Below, one piece after another: positions 1 through 11,453 of a DNA stretch of 23,336 nt; position 1 is the first letter of the stretch; every line of letters starts with the position of its first letter. Origin of the DNA: Plakobranchus ocellatus. Its lineage: Eukaryota; Mollusca; Gastropoda; Plakobranchidae. The stretch is taken from the NCBI GenBank assembly GCA_019648995.1, contig BLXT01005511.1:867959-891294 (forward strand), written 5' to 3'. The position numbers were made by a program, and so were the translations under genes. Under the pieces are notes generated by a model, which was given only the letters and a program-made list of their open reading frames with translations, was not told the origin of the DNA and did no database searches.

Positions 1-264
1 AATAAATGCCCTAATATGGTTATTTAAACTACAGCAGCACTGAAAAAAAATTTAAGGGTGAGACTTGAAATTAATATGTTCATTTTTTGCAAAATTTTGG
101 CTAAATTAAGAAATATATATTCATAATTATTGTCAAAGGCAAAATCTCAACATTTTAAAGGAAAAAATCTCAAAAATTTAGTTTATGAGTGACTGAACTA
201 ATTATACTGGGTTAGAATATTAGACTTAATTTTTTAAAAACGCTGAGGGAATAAAAATCAGAAT
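1..264. other. AT-rich non-coding edge, probably intron of the minus-strand gene
   Basis: No open frame of note. The giant exon's donor lies at 288/287, so this stretch is most simply the start of the next intron on the minus strand. No minus-strand polyadenylation hexamer was seen. Confidence 0.5.
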
Positions 265-288
265 TCACCCAACACAATATATGCTAAC

Positions 289-3200
289 CTGGAAACATCC
301 AAGAAACTTCAGGCCTGATTTCGTGTCCATGTTGTTTTGTGACTTGAACTTTGAATGTGGCCGCTTTGTCATGAAGGAAAAGGACCCTTGATTACGTTCT
401 GACTGTTCTGTCTCCAGTATTTGAACAGGTGAGCTCGCTGTGCGGGGAAGTTTCTTCCATGGCTTCACAACATTAGGGGATGCTGTCACTTTAGATAGGT
501 TACTTGTGTTAGTTTTATCTAGGTGCGGTTTTACATCAATGACAGTCGCATCATCTTCTAGCACACTGGACTGGCATTCCGAAAGATTCACACCAGATTT
601 ATCTGATATGGGGATTTGGCCAGGGGAGGGATAACTCTCGTCACAGTCTGGGACAAGACTTATGACTGACAGCTCATGAGCAGCAGACGTGAGAGAGCTG
701 ACTGAATAATCTGCCTCGTCTGATTTCTTGATGACTGGTGCTTCATCTGGAACTCCAGGAGACGAAGCAGACAGTGTTTTGTTACCCTCAGCTGTAAAAA
801 CACACTGAGACCTGTCAAAATCAGACATACCTGCCTGATTATTTTCTGACTGGTCCCTTCCCAGGACAGGTGATCCAAAATCTAGTTCTAACATGCTATG
901 TATGGCAGCCTTTGTTTTCTTTGTCGGTATTGGGGTGGAGGTAAACGATAATGATCTTCGTGAGAATGATCGCACACTACCTTTAGGGCTGGCTAGGTTC
1001 AGTAATGACTTATTCATGCTGATGGGAGTTGCACAGTTATGTTTAATGCTGTCTGAAGGACTGGATACTTTGCTATGCATGCTAGAAATTTGTGGACTTG
1101 GGCATTTGCAAGAGGCCTTGTTTGAAGTGTATTGCCTCTCGATAAAGCATTGTTCTGAATTTCCCTCATTTCTGGCAGAGAATTTTTCATTTTTTTGGGA
1201 AGACTGAGAGTTTCTGGCAAACTTGCTATTCTTTAAGTTGCCCTCTATGCAAAACTCAGGGTTGTTATTAGCTCCAACAACACAATCTGTCTCAATGCTA
1301 GCCACATCTTCACAAGCATTGTCCCTAGAGCTGACACTGTGCATGTTTATGGAAAGGTTTACAGTTTCCTTCATAGCGTCTGATTTTCCTTGGAGAGAAC
1401 CACCAGCAACAGAAGAACTTTTACACATACACCTTGCCTCAGGTGCAGCGGTACAAGAAGTGGGGCTTGTGCCTTTGTGATTGAATATAGCCTCATCACT
1501 GAGCTTCCCAGTGTTGGAATCGCACTGACTCTCTGTTGCTATTGGCAACAAACTTTGCTGTTGCTCCCTGTCTTCTGTTTGACCTGTTGCTTTCAATGTG
1601 GTGCTTGATTCAGCCTGGGCCTGGTCACACCCTAGCACTGTCTTACCAGTCTCTGTAACAGAGTTTTTTGGTGAGTCCTGGCCCTTTGAGCTTTGGCTGT
1701 CTCTGCAATGTAAGGTCTCAGTGAAGACATCAATCTTTGGAGAAGTGATTGAGTCACCATCACAGCCTTGTGCTTTATCAGTCACTTCAGATTTGTCTTC
1801 TGGCAATTTGGCATTTTGTTGTTCAAAAGAGCTTGCACTGTTTGAAGGACATTTGCTTACAGACTCAGTCAAATTTTCAGTCTCAGCAACTTGGTTTACA
1901 AATTGATCTGTAGCTACTGAAGGCGATTTTTTAGAGATATTATAGGGGGATGATGCATGCATACATTCGGTGTTTTGGCTATTCGCTTCCTTACTTATAA
2001 ACTGATAATCCATAAAGTTAGGATGACTTATATCTGTTGGAGGCTCAGTGTCTAAATCATCAATTTTATCTGTTAGAGGCTGCAGATTATCTAAATCATC
2101 AATTTTACCAGTTAGACGCTGCAGATTATCTAAATCATCAATTTTATCAGTTAGAGGCTGTAGATTATCTAAATCATCATCAATTTTATCAGTTAGAGAC
2201 TGCAGATTATCTAAATCATCAATTTTATCAGTTAGAGGCTGCAGATTTTCTAAATCATCAATTTTATCTGTTTGAGGCTGCAGATTATCTAAATCATCAA
2301 TTATATCAGTAAAAGGCTGCAGATTTTCTAAATCATCAAGTTTATCCACAATAGATTCATGATTGTCTGAATCATCAATTTTATCTGTGGGCTCAAAGCT
2401 TTTGGAATCATTGGATTTATCTGTGACAGACTCAGGATTGACAGGTGATGACCTCAAAAGAGACGAAGTTTTATCCTTGGATGCCTGGACAGACTGACTT
2501 GTTAGTAACTGCCCCTCTTCCCCCAGCTCAGGGTTTTTAGTGTGGACATTAAAAGTTTTTGGGTACCCACATAGCTTCTCTCTTTTTAAGTCTTCAAAAT
2601 CAGGAGTCAGGGCAAATTCACAGGCAGAGTCAGGCTCCTTTGCTTTGTCCTTCAAAAACTGAAAGATAGATAATATAGCTGCAGCTTTCCTCTGTTGGGC
2701 CTGTGACTGACGATGATTTTTAGTGAACTTAGAAGAAGGATCAAAACCAAGCGTAACTGCAGCATTCTCTGTGCTGTAGGCCTGACTATTGGAGAGGAAT
2801 GATGAAATACACTGAGATGGTTTTGTTGATGATATCCTTCTCGACCGTCGCCTCACCAGGGCACCTGTATTTTTATTCACCTGTTTCTTCCCGCTTTTCG
2901 GGAATGAAGCGTCCTCTGACAAAAAGTCCTCGGAAAGTTCAAAGTGAGAGAAGGGAACCGAGTCAAGCTCGGTATAGTCTGAAAACTCTGACAATGTTTG
3001 TGATGGAGGCAGAAATGTGTCAAATACTGAGCATGTCTCAGTCACTCCTAGATTTTCATTGCACCTATCTTTAAGAATAGGACCTCCTGATTCTACTTTA
3101 GAAGCATTTTCTTCTGGGAGGCTGTTAGAGTTCTTTCCTTTGTTCTCTTCATTCTTATTGGTCTTTTGAGAAAAACCCTTGGTAGGTTTGTCACAATGCC

Positions 3201-5061
3201 TGTGTATTGCACTTTCCTCTTCTGTCATTTCCAGGTCTCCGACACCTTGAGTCCGTGCACACCTGTTCTCTTCAGAAATTCCTAGAATGTTAAGAAACTC
3301 TGAATCAGTCACTGGATAGTTCCTGCCAAACGAATCTGCTGCATCTGCTTTTTGATTCTCTAACCTTGCAGGGAAAATTGGGGTCCTAAATGTTGGTGTC
3401 AACCCTAGTGATTCCTGCGACTGTGATTTCAATGTTCTTGACCCGGCCATCTTGTCAGCATTGATGATGATGTCCAGCTGAGAGGTATTCATAACTTCTT
3501 CATCTAACTCACTGCTTGAGTGTTCAAAGTGTTGCTGAACAAAAAGAACATTGTTAAATTTTGCTGCTGAATCAACATTGCTACCACATGGGCTCTGTGA
3601 ATGAGATTTTGCAATCCTATTTTCAGATGCTAATTTTGGCGAATGTACAGCAGAGTTAAAACCAGGATTAGCTCCACCAATCCCATATGGAAATGGACCT
3701 GCACTTTGCTTGTCTTGATTATGCGCCTGGCCTGTTTCCTTGAACACACATGCCTCAGAGACTGAAACATTCTTTGGTGCAAACTCTGTCAAAGCACCAC
3801 TGACATTTTTTTGCCCCAGATTTGCATTATCTGCCAATCTGGCATCGAACGGTTTTTTGCTCTGGCAGCTTTTAGAAGAATTTGCTTTTGTACTTGCATG
3901 TGAGAACAGTTTCCTGCTATTCATACAAGCTCTGTCTTTCTTAAACAATTTGACTTTAGAAGTGAGTGGACTTGTCAGAAAAGTTCTTTTACTGTTGAGT
4001 GTTGAGTTACCCATTGATCTCATTCTCGTTGTTGAGAGCCACCCGTTTTGATCTTGATGCTCCACAATAGCTTTTGATTCCTCAATGCTTTTTTTTGGAA
4101 ATGCTTTAAAATTGCTTTTGTCACTTTTGAAATCTTCAAAATCCAACCACTCATTTCTTTTGTCCAAATTGCTTTCTGCTTTCTCTTTCAGTGGAACTTT
4201 AGTGCTCCTCTTCACTTCTTGTCTTGTAGTTCTATGATTAGACTTTGAGGAGCAATCAACATGATGTGACAGAATTTTGCCTGTTTTTGTACTACAACAA
4301 GAATCTATATGATGCTGCTGCCGTCTCACTTTAGACCGTCTTTGAATGCTTTCACCACTTTTCTTGGCAATGTGATCTCTTTTAAGGCTTGAGGGACTTT
4401 TTTTCAAACTGTTTTCATTAAACCCTGAACTACCAACAATCTCACACAAAGATTCAGAGGACGGATCACAGGGTGAGAAAGTTTTCAAAGCCCTGTTAGG
4501 CAAAGATCTTTCTTTGCTCAAACCATAATCTGGTGAGTGGTTATTATTTTCCAAACCTGCCGGACTGCGATATTCATGCTTGTGAGATAAAAGAATTAAC
4601 TGTTTTTCAAGTTGATGAGCAACAGGCAAAGAGTTAGATATTGAGCCATGCTTAGACATTGCCCCACTAGTCTTTGAACTCGTAAGAACAGCCTTGTCTC
4701 CACTGTCTCCATGAGATTTGTTTGAATTAGGCTGCTCTGATGGTGCACTGGACAAGTGTGATGCTTCAGTGGAAGAAACTTTCAAGTGATTGTCATCAGA
4801 TATGCATTTTTGTCTAGATGATAGATGCTCAGCTGGAATTGGGAAGCTAGTCAGCATTACATCACAGTACTGACTAGTGTCTAAATCTGTTGGAGAACAG
4901 CCGAGCTTCTCTGTAACTGGAACAGGCAAACTGTTTTTGGTGTTCATCTTAGATGCCACACCCTTCTGTTCCTCACAACGATTTGAGCTCTGTTCCATTT
5001 CCTCATGTTCCCTGATTTTTTTCTTGACATGAGCCTTCACTCTTGCTGCTCGCTTGGCTCT
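289..5061 (-). CDS. Giant coding exon of an unrecognised Ser/Lys-rich, repeat-containing protein (partial gene)
   Basis: Seen: one open frame of 1591 codons on the minus strand, from an acceptor (TTTGACAG just above 5061) to a donor (CAG|GTTAGC at 289/288). Upstream exons at 5680-5739 and 6082-6137 join in phase 0 and extend the same charged helix, so the exon starts at AGAGCC (RAKRAARV), not at the internal GTG. The N-terminal part is Lys/Arg/Glu-rich and probably helical. The rest is Ser/Thr/Asn/Lys-rich, low complexity and probably disordered. Basic clusters such as RRSKVRRQQ (near 4330) and RRRSRR (near 2840) could be nuclear localisation signals. An acidic 13-residue tandem repeat lies at 2051-2395. 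No catalytic domain or transmembrane segment was recognised. Reading past the donor gives a stop at 265, but no AATAAA or ATTAAA appears on this strand in the remaining bases, so splicing to an exon outside the window is more likely. Inference: a scaffold or nuclear/cytoskeletal protein. I do not recognise the family. Confidence 0.82.
2051..2395 (-). repeat. Coding tandem repeat, 39-bp unit (13 residues), about nine copies
   Basis: The marker TCTAAATCATCA (plus strand; one variant reads TCTGAATCATCA) recurs at 2051, 2090, 2129, 2168, 2210, 2249, 2288, 2327 and 2366. The period is 39 bp, with one 42-bp unit that has an extra Asp codon (KIDDDLDNL). The encoded unit is close to DKIDDLDNLQPLT. 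Units at the 2300-2395 end are the most diverged and those in the middle nearly identical, as expected for expansion by slippage or unequal exchange. Because the period is a multiple of three, antisense frames also stay open here; those are shadows. Confidence 0.95.
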
Positions 5062-5105
5062 CTGTCAAAGGCAAGTTCACAAAAAAAAAATGATGAGAGA
5101 AAAAT

Positions 5106-5118
5106 AGAGAGAGAGAGT

Positions 5119-5188
<70 letters not shown>
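5106..5188. repeat. (GA)n microsatellite, read as (CT)n in the minus-strand gene's intron
   Basis: About 83 bp of nearly pure GA with two GTGA interruptions near the 5106 side. On the transcribed minus strand it is a CT tract that ends about 45 bases before the acceptor of the giant exon. Confidence 0.97.
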
Positions 5189-5192
<4 letters not shown>

Positions 5193-5679
5193 GAAAAAAA
5201 TAATATTTTAATAACTTTTCTGACCATGTCAAACAGAAAAGTCCATTTTTTGACAAGAACGTATGATTTATCTAGCATCTTTATGATGTTGATGGATGAA
5301 TGACAAAAATCTTGTCATTATTTTTGAAAACCTTGACAACATTTTGAAGTTGTAAAATAGCTTCAATAAGTTTCTGTGAGAAAAATCTGAAACTATATTT
5401 TGACAAAAGTCAATTTCTTAAAATGTTGAGTCAGTGGCTTATATGAAGACATAAAAACCCTTGAAAAACAAATAAACACACATATAAAAATCAATGAAAA
5501 CTTGTCACGATGTGGTATACCAGTTCTTCCGAATTCTTTTTTCAAGAAAGAACTAGACTTAGGAGTTAATGTGCCTGTGTACTCCCTAAACAAGACTTGT
5601 CTACAGAGGGATTTTTCTCACAATCCTTTGAATCTTGCTGTAGGCAAAACTCACTGTGTAATATTCTAAGTCAACCTAC
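5189..5679. other. Intron of the minus-strand gene, no further feature seen
   Basis: AT-rich sequence between the GA tract and the 60-bp exon. The short open frames here have no recognisable content. It contains the donor-side part of the intron (GTAGGT at 5679). Confidence 0.6.
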
Positions 5680-5739
5680 CTCCAACTTTTTTTGCTTTTC
5701 GGCAACCTCTCTTTTCATCTCGAGCAGTTTCTGCAACAT
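5680..5739 (-). CDS. Small internal exon of the same minus-strand gene (charged helix)
   Basis: Seen: TTTTTAATCAG acceptor, a 60-bp exon encoding 20 residues starting MLQKLLEMKREV and ending KKLE, then a GTAGGT donor. Both ends are phase 0 and join in frame to the giant exon (RAKRAARV...) and to the upstream exon (...DEKQK). The composition (Lys, Glu, Leu with heptad-like spacing) suggests a coiled coil or a long single helix that continues over both junctions. The exon is too short to stand out as an open reading frame. It is supported by splice signals and by continuity of helix composition. The Met at its first codon is probably internal. Confidence 0.75.
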
Positions 5740-6081
5740 CTGATTAAAAATGGTGTTAAAAAAAATTATGATTTTTTAAATTTTTTCATGAGAATATGAT
5801 AATCCTAAACAAATAGCTTTAGAAGAATACACTAAAAATATAAAATTGTAATTCTACCCAAATTCCGTAGCAACACACGTTTACTAAAGTCTGAAAGGCT
5901 TTCAAGATTGTTTTTCACTTTGCATTTTTTGTTTGAAAAGCGCCATACTATGCAAATGCATTAGATTTTATATATATAAAAATTATATTTCCTTTGCTTA
6001 TTTCATTTAGGTTATTAGTAAATCCTAATATAAAATAATCATACATTGATAAAATATCTCAGACAAAAAGCACAACAATAC
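5740..6081. other. Intron between the two small minus-strand exons
   Basis: AT-rich and without repeats of note. It is bounded by the GTATTG donor (6081) and the TTAATCAG acceptor (5740). Confidence 0.55.
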
Positions 6082-6137
6082 CTTCTGCTTTTCATCATCC
6101 ATTCTGCGCACCGCTGACTTTTTGTTTTGTTTTTGAT
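6082..6137 (-). CDS. Small internal exon upstream in the same minus-strand gene
   Basis: Seen: a pyrimidine-rich acceptor (ending CTATCACCAG), 56 bp of coding sequence and a GTATTG donor. The exon begins with the last two bases of a codon and then encodes 18 residues, QKQNKKSAVRRMDDEKQK. It ends in phase 0 and joins in frame to MLQKLLEMK in the next exon. The joined segment is strongly basic and charged. The first codon needs one base from an earlier exon that I could not place, so the N-terminus and promoter are unassigned. The donor is weak at +5, which lowers confidence slightly. Confidence 0.65.
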
Positions 6138-6832
6138 CTGGTGATAGGAATGGTAAGAAAAATAAGCAAAGCAAAAGTTTGAAAATATCTGACCACAAGT
6201 TTTTGTTTATTAAACTGCAACGTTGCATGTGACTATTTTTTCCTTGGAGAACAGTTGACACGAGATCTGAAAGAGATACACCTAAAATGTTTTAAAGGCC
6301 TAAGTTACTACATTTTATAATTTATGAATTTAAAGAGCTGAAATCCTCTAACCTAGATCATTTTGCATTAAATACATCAGTCAAAAGGAAGGATTTTTAC
6401 ACCAAGAAACCACTTTGGTCAATTAACTAAAGAGAGTAGTATTTAGCGGGTTAATATTGAAGAACACATTCTTTAGACGGAACTGAAAAACACTAAATTA
6501 TATTCTCCTTGGTGTGACCATTTGATGAAACCATCTTTCTCATGTAAAAATCCTCCCTACACGACTTGAGATTTCTTTAAAAGTGAACACATGAGACTGA
6601 TAAGATTTACTACTTTCTAAAATACTGTGGATTTCTATCTAGATGCATGATTCTTGATGAAAAGGACCAGTAATTAAATACCATGAGTAGAGTCTGCCTA
6701 AAAATGATGAACTCCTTGGGACCATGACAGAAGTTCATCCTAAGCATTTTTAGAAGATTTAAATGAACCAGATCTACTGTTGGCCCACTTACAATGCTGG
6801 GCTTAGTATTGTTGATGCCACCTGCCATTATG
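6138..6832. other. AT-rich non-coding stretch, probably intron or upstream sequence of the minus-strand gene
   Basis: No convincing exon. A strong GTAAGT donor-like site on the minus strand (6792) follows an ATG at 6828, but its phase does not match the exon at 6137. See the rejected items. Confidence 0.4.
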
Positions 6833-6853
6833 AGAGAAAGAAAGAGAGAGGGT

Positions 6854-6912
<59 letters not shown>
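6833..6912. repeat. (GA)n microsatellite with an impure left edge
   Basis: A purine tract beginning GAGAAAGAAAGAGAGAGGGTCT is followed by uninterrupted GA to 6912. On the minus strand its edge forms a CT tract ending in TCAG. Confidence 0.95.
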
Positions 6913-6914
<2 letters not shown>

Positions 6915-7194
6915 GTACATGCAGAGATTGTCAGGAGAGGGGGAAGAGGAGGAGAAGAGATGGAACAGCTGCACACTTAGCCTAGAAGCTAGTCTAGCAG
7001 GAAAAATAGTCTGCAGTATTCTCCATTGTTTGGTGGGACGTTCTTTTGCAGTTGCTTTGTCCCCTATGTGTGGTTGGCAGCAACATAGAAAGTGGTGTAT
7101 CTCAAGTGTGTGAGGCAGTTAACACCAGAGTCAAGGGAGAGGTGAAGTGGGAGGTTTAACTGGCATCATCACAGTCAGTAGTGTAGTGCACTCA

Positions 7195-7438
7195 TGTGTG
7201 TGTGTGTGTGTGCACTATAGGCAGAGAACTTGTAAGTTAACCTATGCCCATTGTGTGTGTGTGTGTACGCGCTAGAGGCAGAGAACTTTTAAGGTAACCT
7301 ATGCCCAGTGTGTGTGTGTGTGTGTGTTCACGCGCTAGAGGCAGAGAACTTGTAAGTTAACCTGTGCCTAGTGTGTGTGTGTGTGTGTGTGCACACACAC
7401 ACTAGAGGCAGAGAATTTGTAAGTTAACCTATGCCCAG
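7195..7438. repeat. TG-based minisatellite, four units of about 57-67 bp
   Basis: Each unit is a variable (TG)n run plus a conserved tail containing GGCAGAGAACTTGTAAGTTA and ending near CCTATGCCCA. The tail marker GGCAGAGAA occurs at 7220, 7277, 7340 and 7407. Length differences come from the TG run. The fourth unit has TG followed by CA, forming a small self-complementary segment near 7381-7401. Confidence 0.95.
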
Positions 7439-8892
7439 GTTTCAGTACTGTATCTATCTTCGAGGAAATTAGTTTGTGGGCTGTCTTCTCTGTTTAAATC
7501 TGATTAACACGCAAACATGTTGCTAGTTTACACCAGCAGGCTTCAATTAGAGCTTATCTTAAGAAGAGCTAGGCATGTTGTTGTTACTATGCTAGTGTTT
7601 ATAAACCAGCTTCTGGTTCGTAAGATAAAGAAGGCAAAATCTGGTCTGGGGGCAAAAAGTTTATATTTTAATTGAGAATTTATCTTTAAAAGCAAGCTTT
7701 ATTTTATACAGAATACACTGTATTTATTTCAATCATGCTATAAAATTTACCCTTTATTTTAATATGAAGGCTATTAAAAATATAATCTAATATTTATTTA
7801 TTCTGAAATGGAAGGCATCTACTCCTTTTGCAGTCTAGATGATAAGGATGGTTGCCTAAAATAAAAGAAACAAGACAGCCAATAAAAAAAATTTAAGAGG
7901 AAAAATTTCAAATTGCGCACACAGAGCGATTACCTGATAATGACAAATTGAAGACAATTAGAATTATAGTCGGCCGTTGAGAAGCTTAAAAATTTACTAG
8001 CAATTATCAACAATAATATTACAATAATTTTGTCCAAAATAAAAATGTCTTTTCAATTTTATTAAAAAAAATTGATTGTGTCAGATCACCATCTTGGATA
8101 ATAGTGACTGAATTTTAGTTGATCAGGTCCAATTCAGCAATTAAGTATGAACTCAAAAAGAAAATGAAAGTGATTTCAAGAAATTATGTTTCATTTTCAT
8201 GTCATAATATGGTTAAATACTGTGAGTGTGATATGACAAGCTGATTAGCAGTCTAGCTTTTCTTGTGTGCACCTTCAGAAGTCTTGCCTGGAAATTTATT
8301 TACCGCCTTTGATATTCCCTTCTATACTAATTTTTGCAAAAAATCTCAAAATCTGGGTTACGCCCTATCTTTCAATTAAAAGCAACTTTGATAAATGTAC
8401 CCAAAGCTTAAGAGTTAAATAGACTAATAGGCCTAGCTATCAAATGACAGAATGACTTTAACTTAAATGAGAATGAAATGAAATATTTTCAACGAATCTA
8501 GCAACCAAATCTATATAAAAAGTTTGCTTTGTACACAATTCCCTCTGATAGCCTAGGCTTAAGTAACGGCTCTACCTTATCTACGAGTTGATTCTATATT
8601 TTGTTATAAATTCAGAATAATCTACCAAACAATCATCTCATATTATATTTGCAAGGTGACTATTTTCCTGAACACTCAGAAAAATAAGTCTAATCCTTAT
8701 TTCCCTGAATGCTTATTGGTTTCACTTCGAGTGCATTGGGATGACAGGTCAAGACAATGCCGATAATTTTGAATGGATATGTAGGCCTAATCAGTGTCTG
8801 TTGCTTTGTTGAGATTTTCTGTTCTCTTTCATTGTAAACGTCATATCATACTAATACTTCACAGGAGTGACCGAAGGCCATGCAGGTCACAT
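7439..8892. other. AT-rich non-coding stretch
   Basis: No coding sequence recognised. TAGGCCTA-like octamers occur near 8430 and 8780. Near 8660-8720 there is a pair of GAAAAATAAG / CTTATTT motifs around GAACACTCAG, resembling the modules at 9024 and 14940. Confidence 0.5.
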
Positions 8893-9025
8893 GAACAATA
8901 GAGAGAAAAAAACCCTGCTGAGCTGTTTGCGCATTGACCATACAAGGAATCGAAGGAACTTAGACTTTGGATTGACTTTGCCTCTGCTTGTAGCACAGCA
9001 GGGTTTTCTCCCTTCTATTGTTTGG
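8893..9025. repeat. Short foldback (inverted repeat) element, MITE-like
   Basis: The arm at about 8894-8923 (ACAATAG ... CCCTGCTGAGC) is inverted at about 8993-9023 (GCACAGCAGGG ... CTATTGT). The arms are about 30 bp and mostly matching, and the spacer is about 70 bp. An open frame of 89 codons crosses it but shows no protein family and is explained by the repeat. Confidence 0.75.
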
Positions 9026-9105
9026 GAAAATAAGGTCGAACTCTTATTTTTTTCGAGCATTCAAGAAAATAAAGTTGGCCTTATGGCAGATTCCACAAAC
9101 TTGTC
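9024..9105 (+). repeat. Dispersed short module, copy 1 (GAAAATAAG / GGCAGATTCCACAAACTTG)
   Basis: Contains GGGAAAATAAGG, then CTTATTTTTTTCGAGCATTC, GAAAATAAAG and GGCAGATTCCACAAACTTG. The last motif and the CTTATTTT-CGAG motif recur in the opposite orientation at about 14890-15001. Confidence 0.7.
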
Positions 9106-10676
9106 CCAAATAGCATGCTTTGATTTGGACACCTAATATATCATTTCATAAATGAAACATGATTTATGCTGGTTACAGACCTGCCAACCTCAAATTGTAC
9201 TCACAGAAATATGCCAGTATAATTCAATGTGCATAGATAAACCGTATGACACCTTAATTACATACTCAACTACAGACATTCCATAACATTAAAGTATAAT
9301 AACAGATGCTAATTAATGAATTTTCGACTCTGAGATGCAACTCACTGCCATTGGTCCAATAATAATACCATTTATCAAGCCTTAAAGATCTGCATGCTTA
9401 GGGCCTGGATGATGATTTTTTTTTTTTAGGTCCACTACAGTGCTACTCAAAATCTAGCTCATACAATAAAAGGTTAAATGAAAACGTATGTGAGGCAGGT
9501 CTACAGAATCTCAGTAAGGCCTAATATTATGATGCCTAGATTGCGGTGGGATATACTTTATTGCATTCATCCAGTCAAAATTAGCTACCTACTCAAAATG
9601 GTCTAGAGAAAGTCCTTAGCCTGCTGAACAAAAACGATCGCAAACTATAGGCCTGACCCCACCCCCTTTCCGCCCAAACGCACCCCATGCAACAAATTCC
9701 TCTACAGTTAGAAATTTCCAATTTATATGTATATTAATAATCTTGACTGAGAACTCTGTGAAATGTGAAGATTGCGGGAATCTAGCAGTAATCAAGTTAT
9801 AGATCTATGTAGATAACCCTTCTCAAACAGTCCTATGTCTGACCCCATGGAAAGGAAAGCCAAAAAAGAAAGAAATAACAAGAAAGGCACCACGAGACAT
9901 AGTTTTATGGCATCTGCACCTCTACCATCAGATTACTGTGAGCATAGAAAGACCACAATAAATCTGAGGCAGGATCTATTTAAAATTACACAGATCTACA
10001 TAAGTCATGTCTGCCTACAATGTACTTAAGTTTGTGTCGGCCTAGGCCTACACTAAAGTCTAAATAATAAGATCCAGACCTGCCAACCCCAAACTGTTCT
10101 CACAGGAATATTCACCTCTACTCACAGGAATTTAGAGTCTCATAGGAATATGCCAGTATACAATTAAATACGCATAGATAACACGTATTACACCTTAATT
10201 ACATACTCAACTATAGACATTCCATAACATTAGAGTATAATATCAGAGGCTAATTAATGAATTGTCGACTCTAAAAGATGCAAGAAAGTATCTCCCTACT
10301 CACTACAATTAGTCCAATAATATCACCATTTATCAAGCCTTTAAGACCTGCAGGCTTAGGGCCTGGATGATAAATCTTTTTAAAGGTGCACTACAGGGTA
10401 TAAAACTCAAAATCTAGCTCACACAATAAAAGGTTACATGAAAAAACCTATGTGAGACAAGTCTGCAGAATCTCAGTAAGGCTTAAAATTAAGACACATT
10501 GTACATTAAATAAAGAGAAAACATCTGGTCTAGATTGTGGTGGGATTCATTGTAAATAAGTCTTATTGATGGCGTGTGCATCAATATCATCAGATTACTG
10601 CAAGCCTAGAAGGATCACACTATAAATTAAATCTTAGAAGGGGTCATTCTTTTCACCTTATTTCATAAAGTGTGTG

Positions 10677-10678
<2 letters not shown>

Positions 10679-10734
<56 letters not shown>
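10679..10734. repeat. (GA)n microsatellite inside the inner element
   Basis: About 28 uninterrupted GA dinucleotides. The equivalent site in the outer copy (12205-12437) is also GA-rich, so the tract belongs to the element family. Confidence 0.95.
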
Positions 10735-10736
<2 letters not shown>

Positions 10737-11429
10737 GACAAAGGAAACATCAGAACATTGCCTGAGAAAAGAAAAATCCGCATCGACGCTAACAATTAAA
10801 GAAGAGGCAAATTACATTTTTAAAACTGTAATTTAAGATGCGACTGAGACAAAGAAAGAAAGATAGAAATTTAGATAAGATGATTAGGTGGTTAGCCTTC
10901 AGTACATTAGATCTAGTTATCTCTTGGTGTGCAGGTCTAATAGGATTTTTCAAAGCAGAACTAGGACAAAACACTCTGGCTATTATTTAAGATATATGTA
11001 TTATGAAAAATGCGGTATTATTTTTATTAAGTTAATTTTTTTTGTAATGTCAGGCAGTTTGTATGCACATCACCATTCATGGAGTGTTAAAACTAGACAC
11101 AGTCGGCATCTCAAGTTACTTTGATGTGAGGCTGACTTGAAGGTCGGGCCGGAACTCCCAAGAGCCAACCTTTAATTTCTTTGATCTATTGCCGACATGG
11201 TAGGCTAGTTATCACTCTTTCTAAGCCTACTTCATTGTGCACAATGACAATGTTAACAGTATAATTACAATTATCATAGCTTACTTGTTTGCCTATCAGT
11301 GCAAATGGAAGTGTTTCATGCTTCTAAGCTCTTGTTTGATTAATTATTTTTTTTTGTGTTTGTTGTTTTTTTTCGGGGGGGAGGGGAGGTTTCACAAAGA
11401 ATATTTTTTCAGCTATCAAGATGCTGAAT

Positions 11430-11453
11430 TAATATATATATATATATATATAT
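11430..11453. repeat. (TA)n microsatellite
   Basis: About 12 TA units in the inner element. The outer copy has only a short AATATATG at the matching place (near 12965), so the tract expanded after the copies diverged. Confidence 0.9.

Noticed and set aside
265..288. The stop codon at 265 as the end of the minus-strand protein.
   Set aside because: A CAG|GTTAGC donor lies just before it, and no polyadenylation hexamer follows on this strand in the window. Continuation to another exon is more likely, though not proven.
2037..2312. Plus-strand open frames across the 39-bp repeat.
   Set aside because: The repeat period is a multiple of three, so several antisense frames stay open automatically. 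The minus-strand frame is 1591 codons long and spliced.
6793..6828. Possible first coding exon on the minus strand: ATG at 6828, 12 codons (MAGGINNTKPSI) and a strong GTAAGT donor, preceded by a CT tract ending in TCAG.
   Set aside because: It ends in phase 0, but the exon at 6137 needs one leading base. Joining them puts the known exons out of frame and gives an early stop. It could only work with an extra exon that I cannot find.
8941..8962. GGAATCGAAGGAAC as an inverted tRNA B-box (tRNA or SINE promoter).
   Set aside because: No A-box, acceptor stem or cloverleaf around it, and it lies in the spacer of the foldback.
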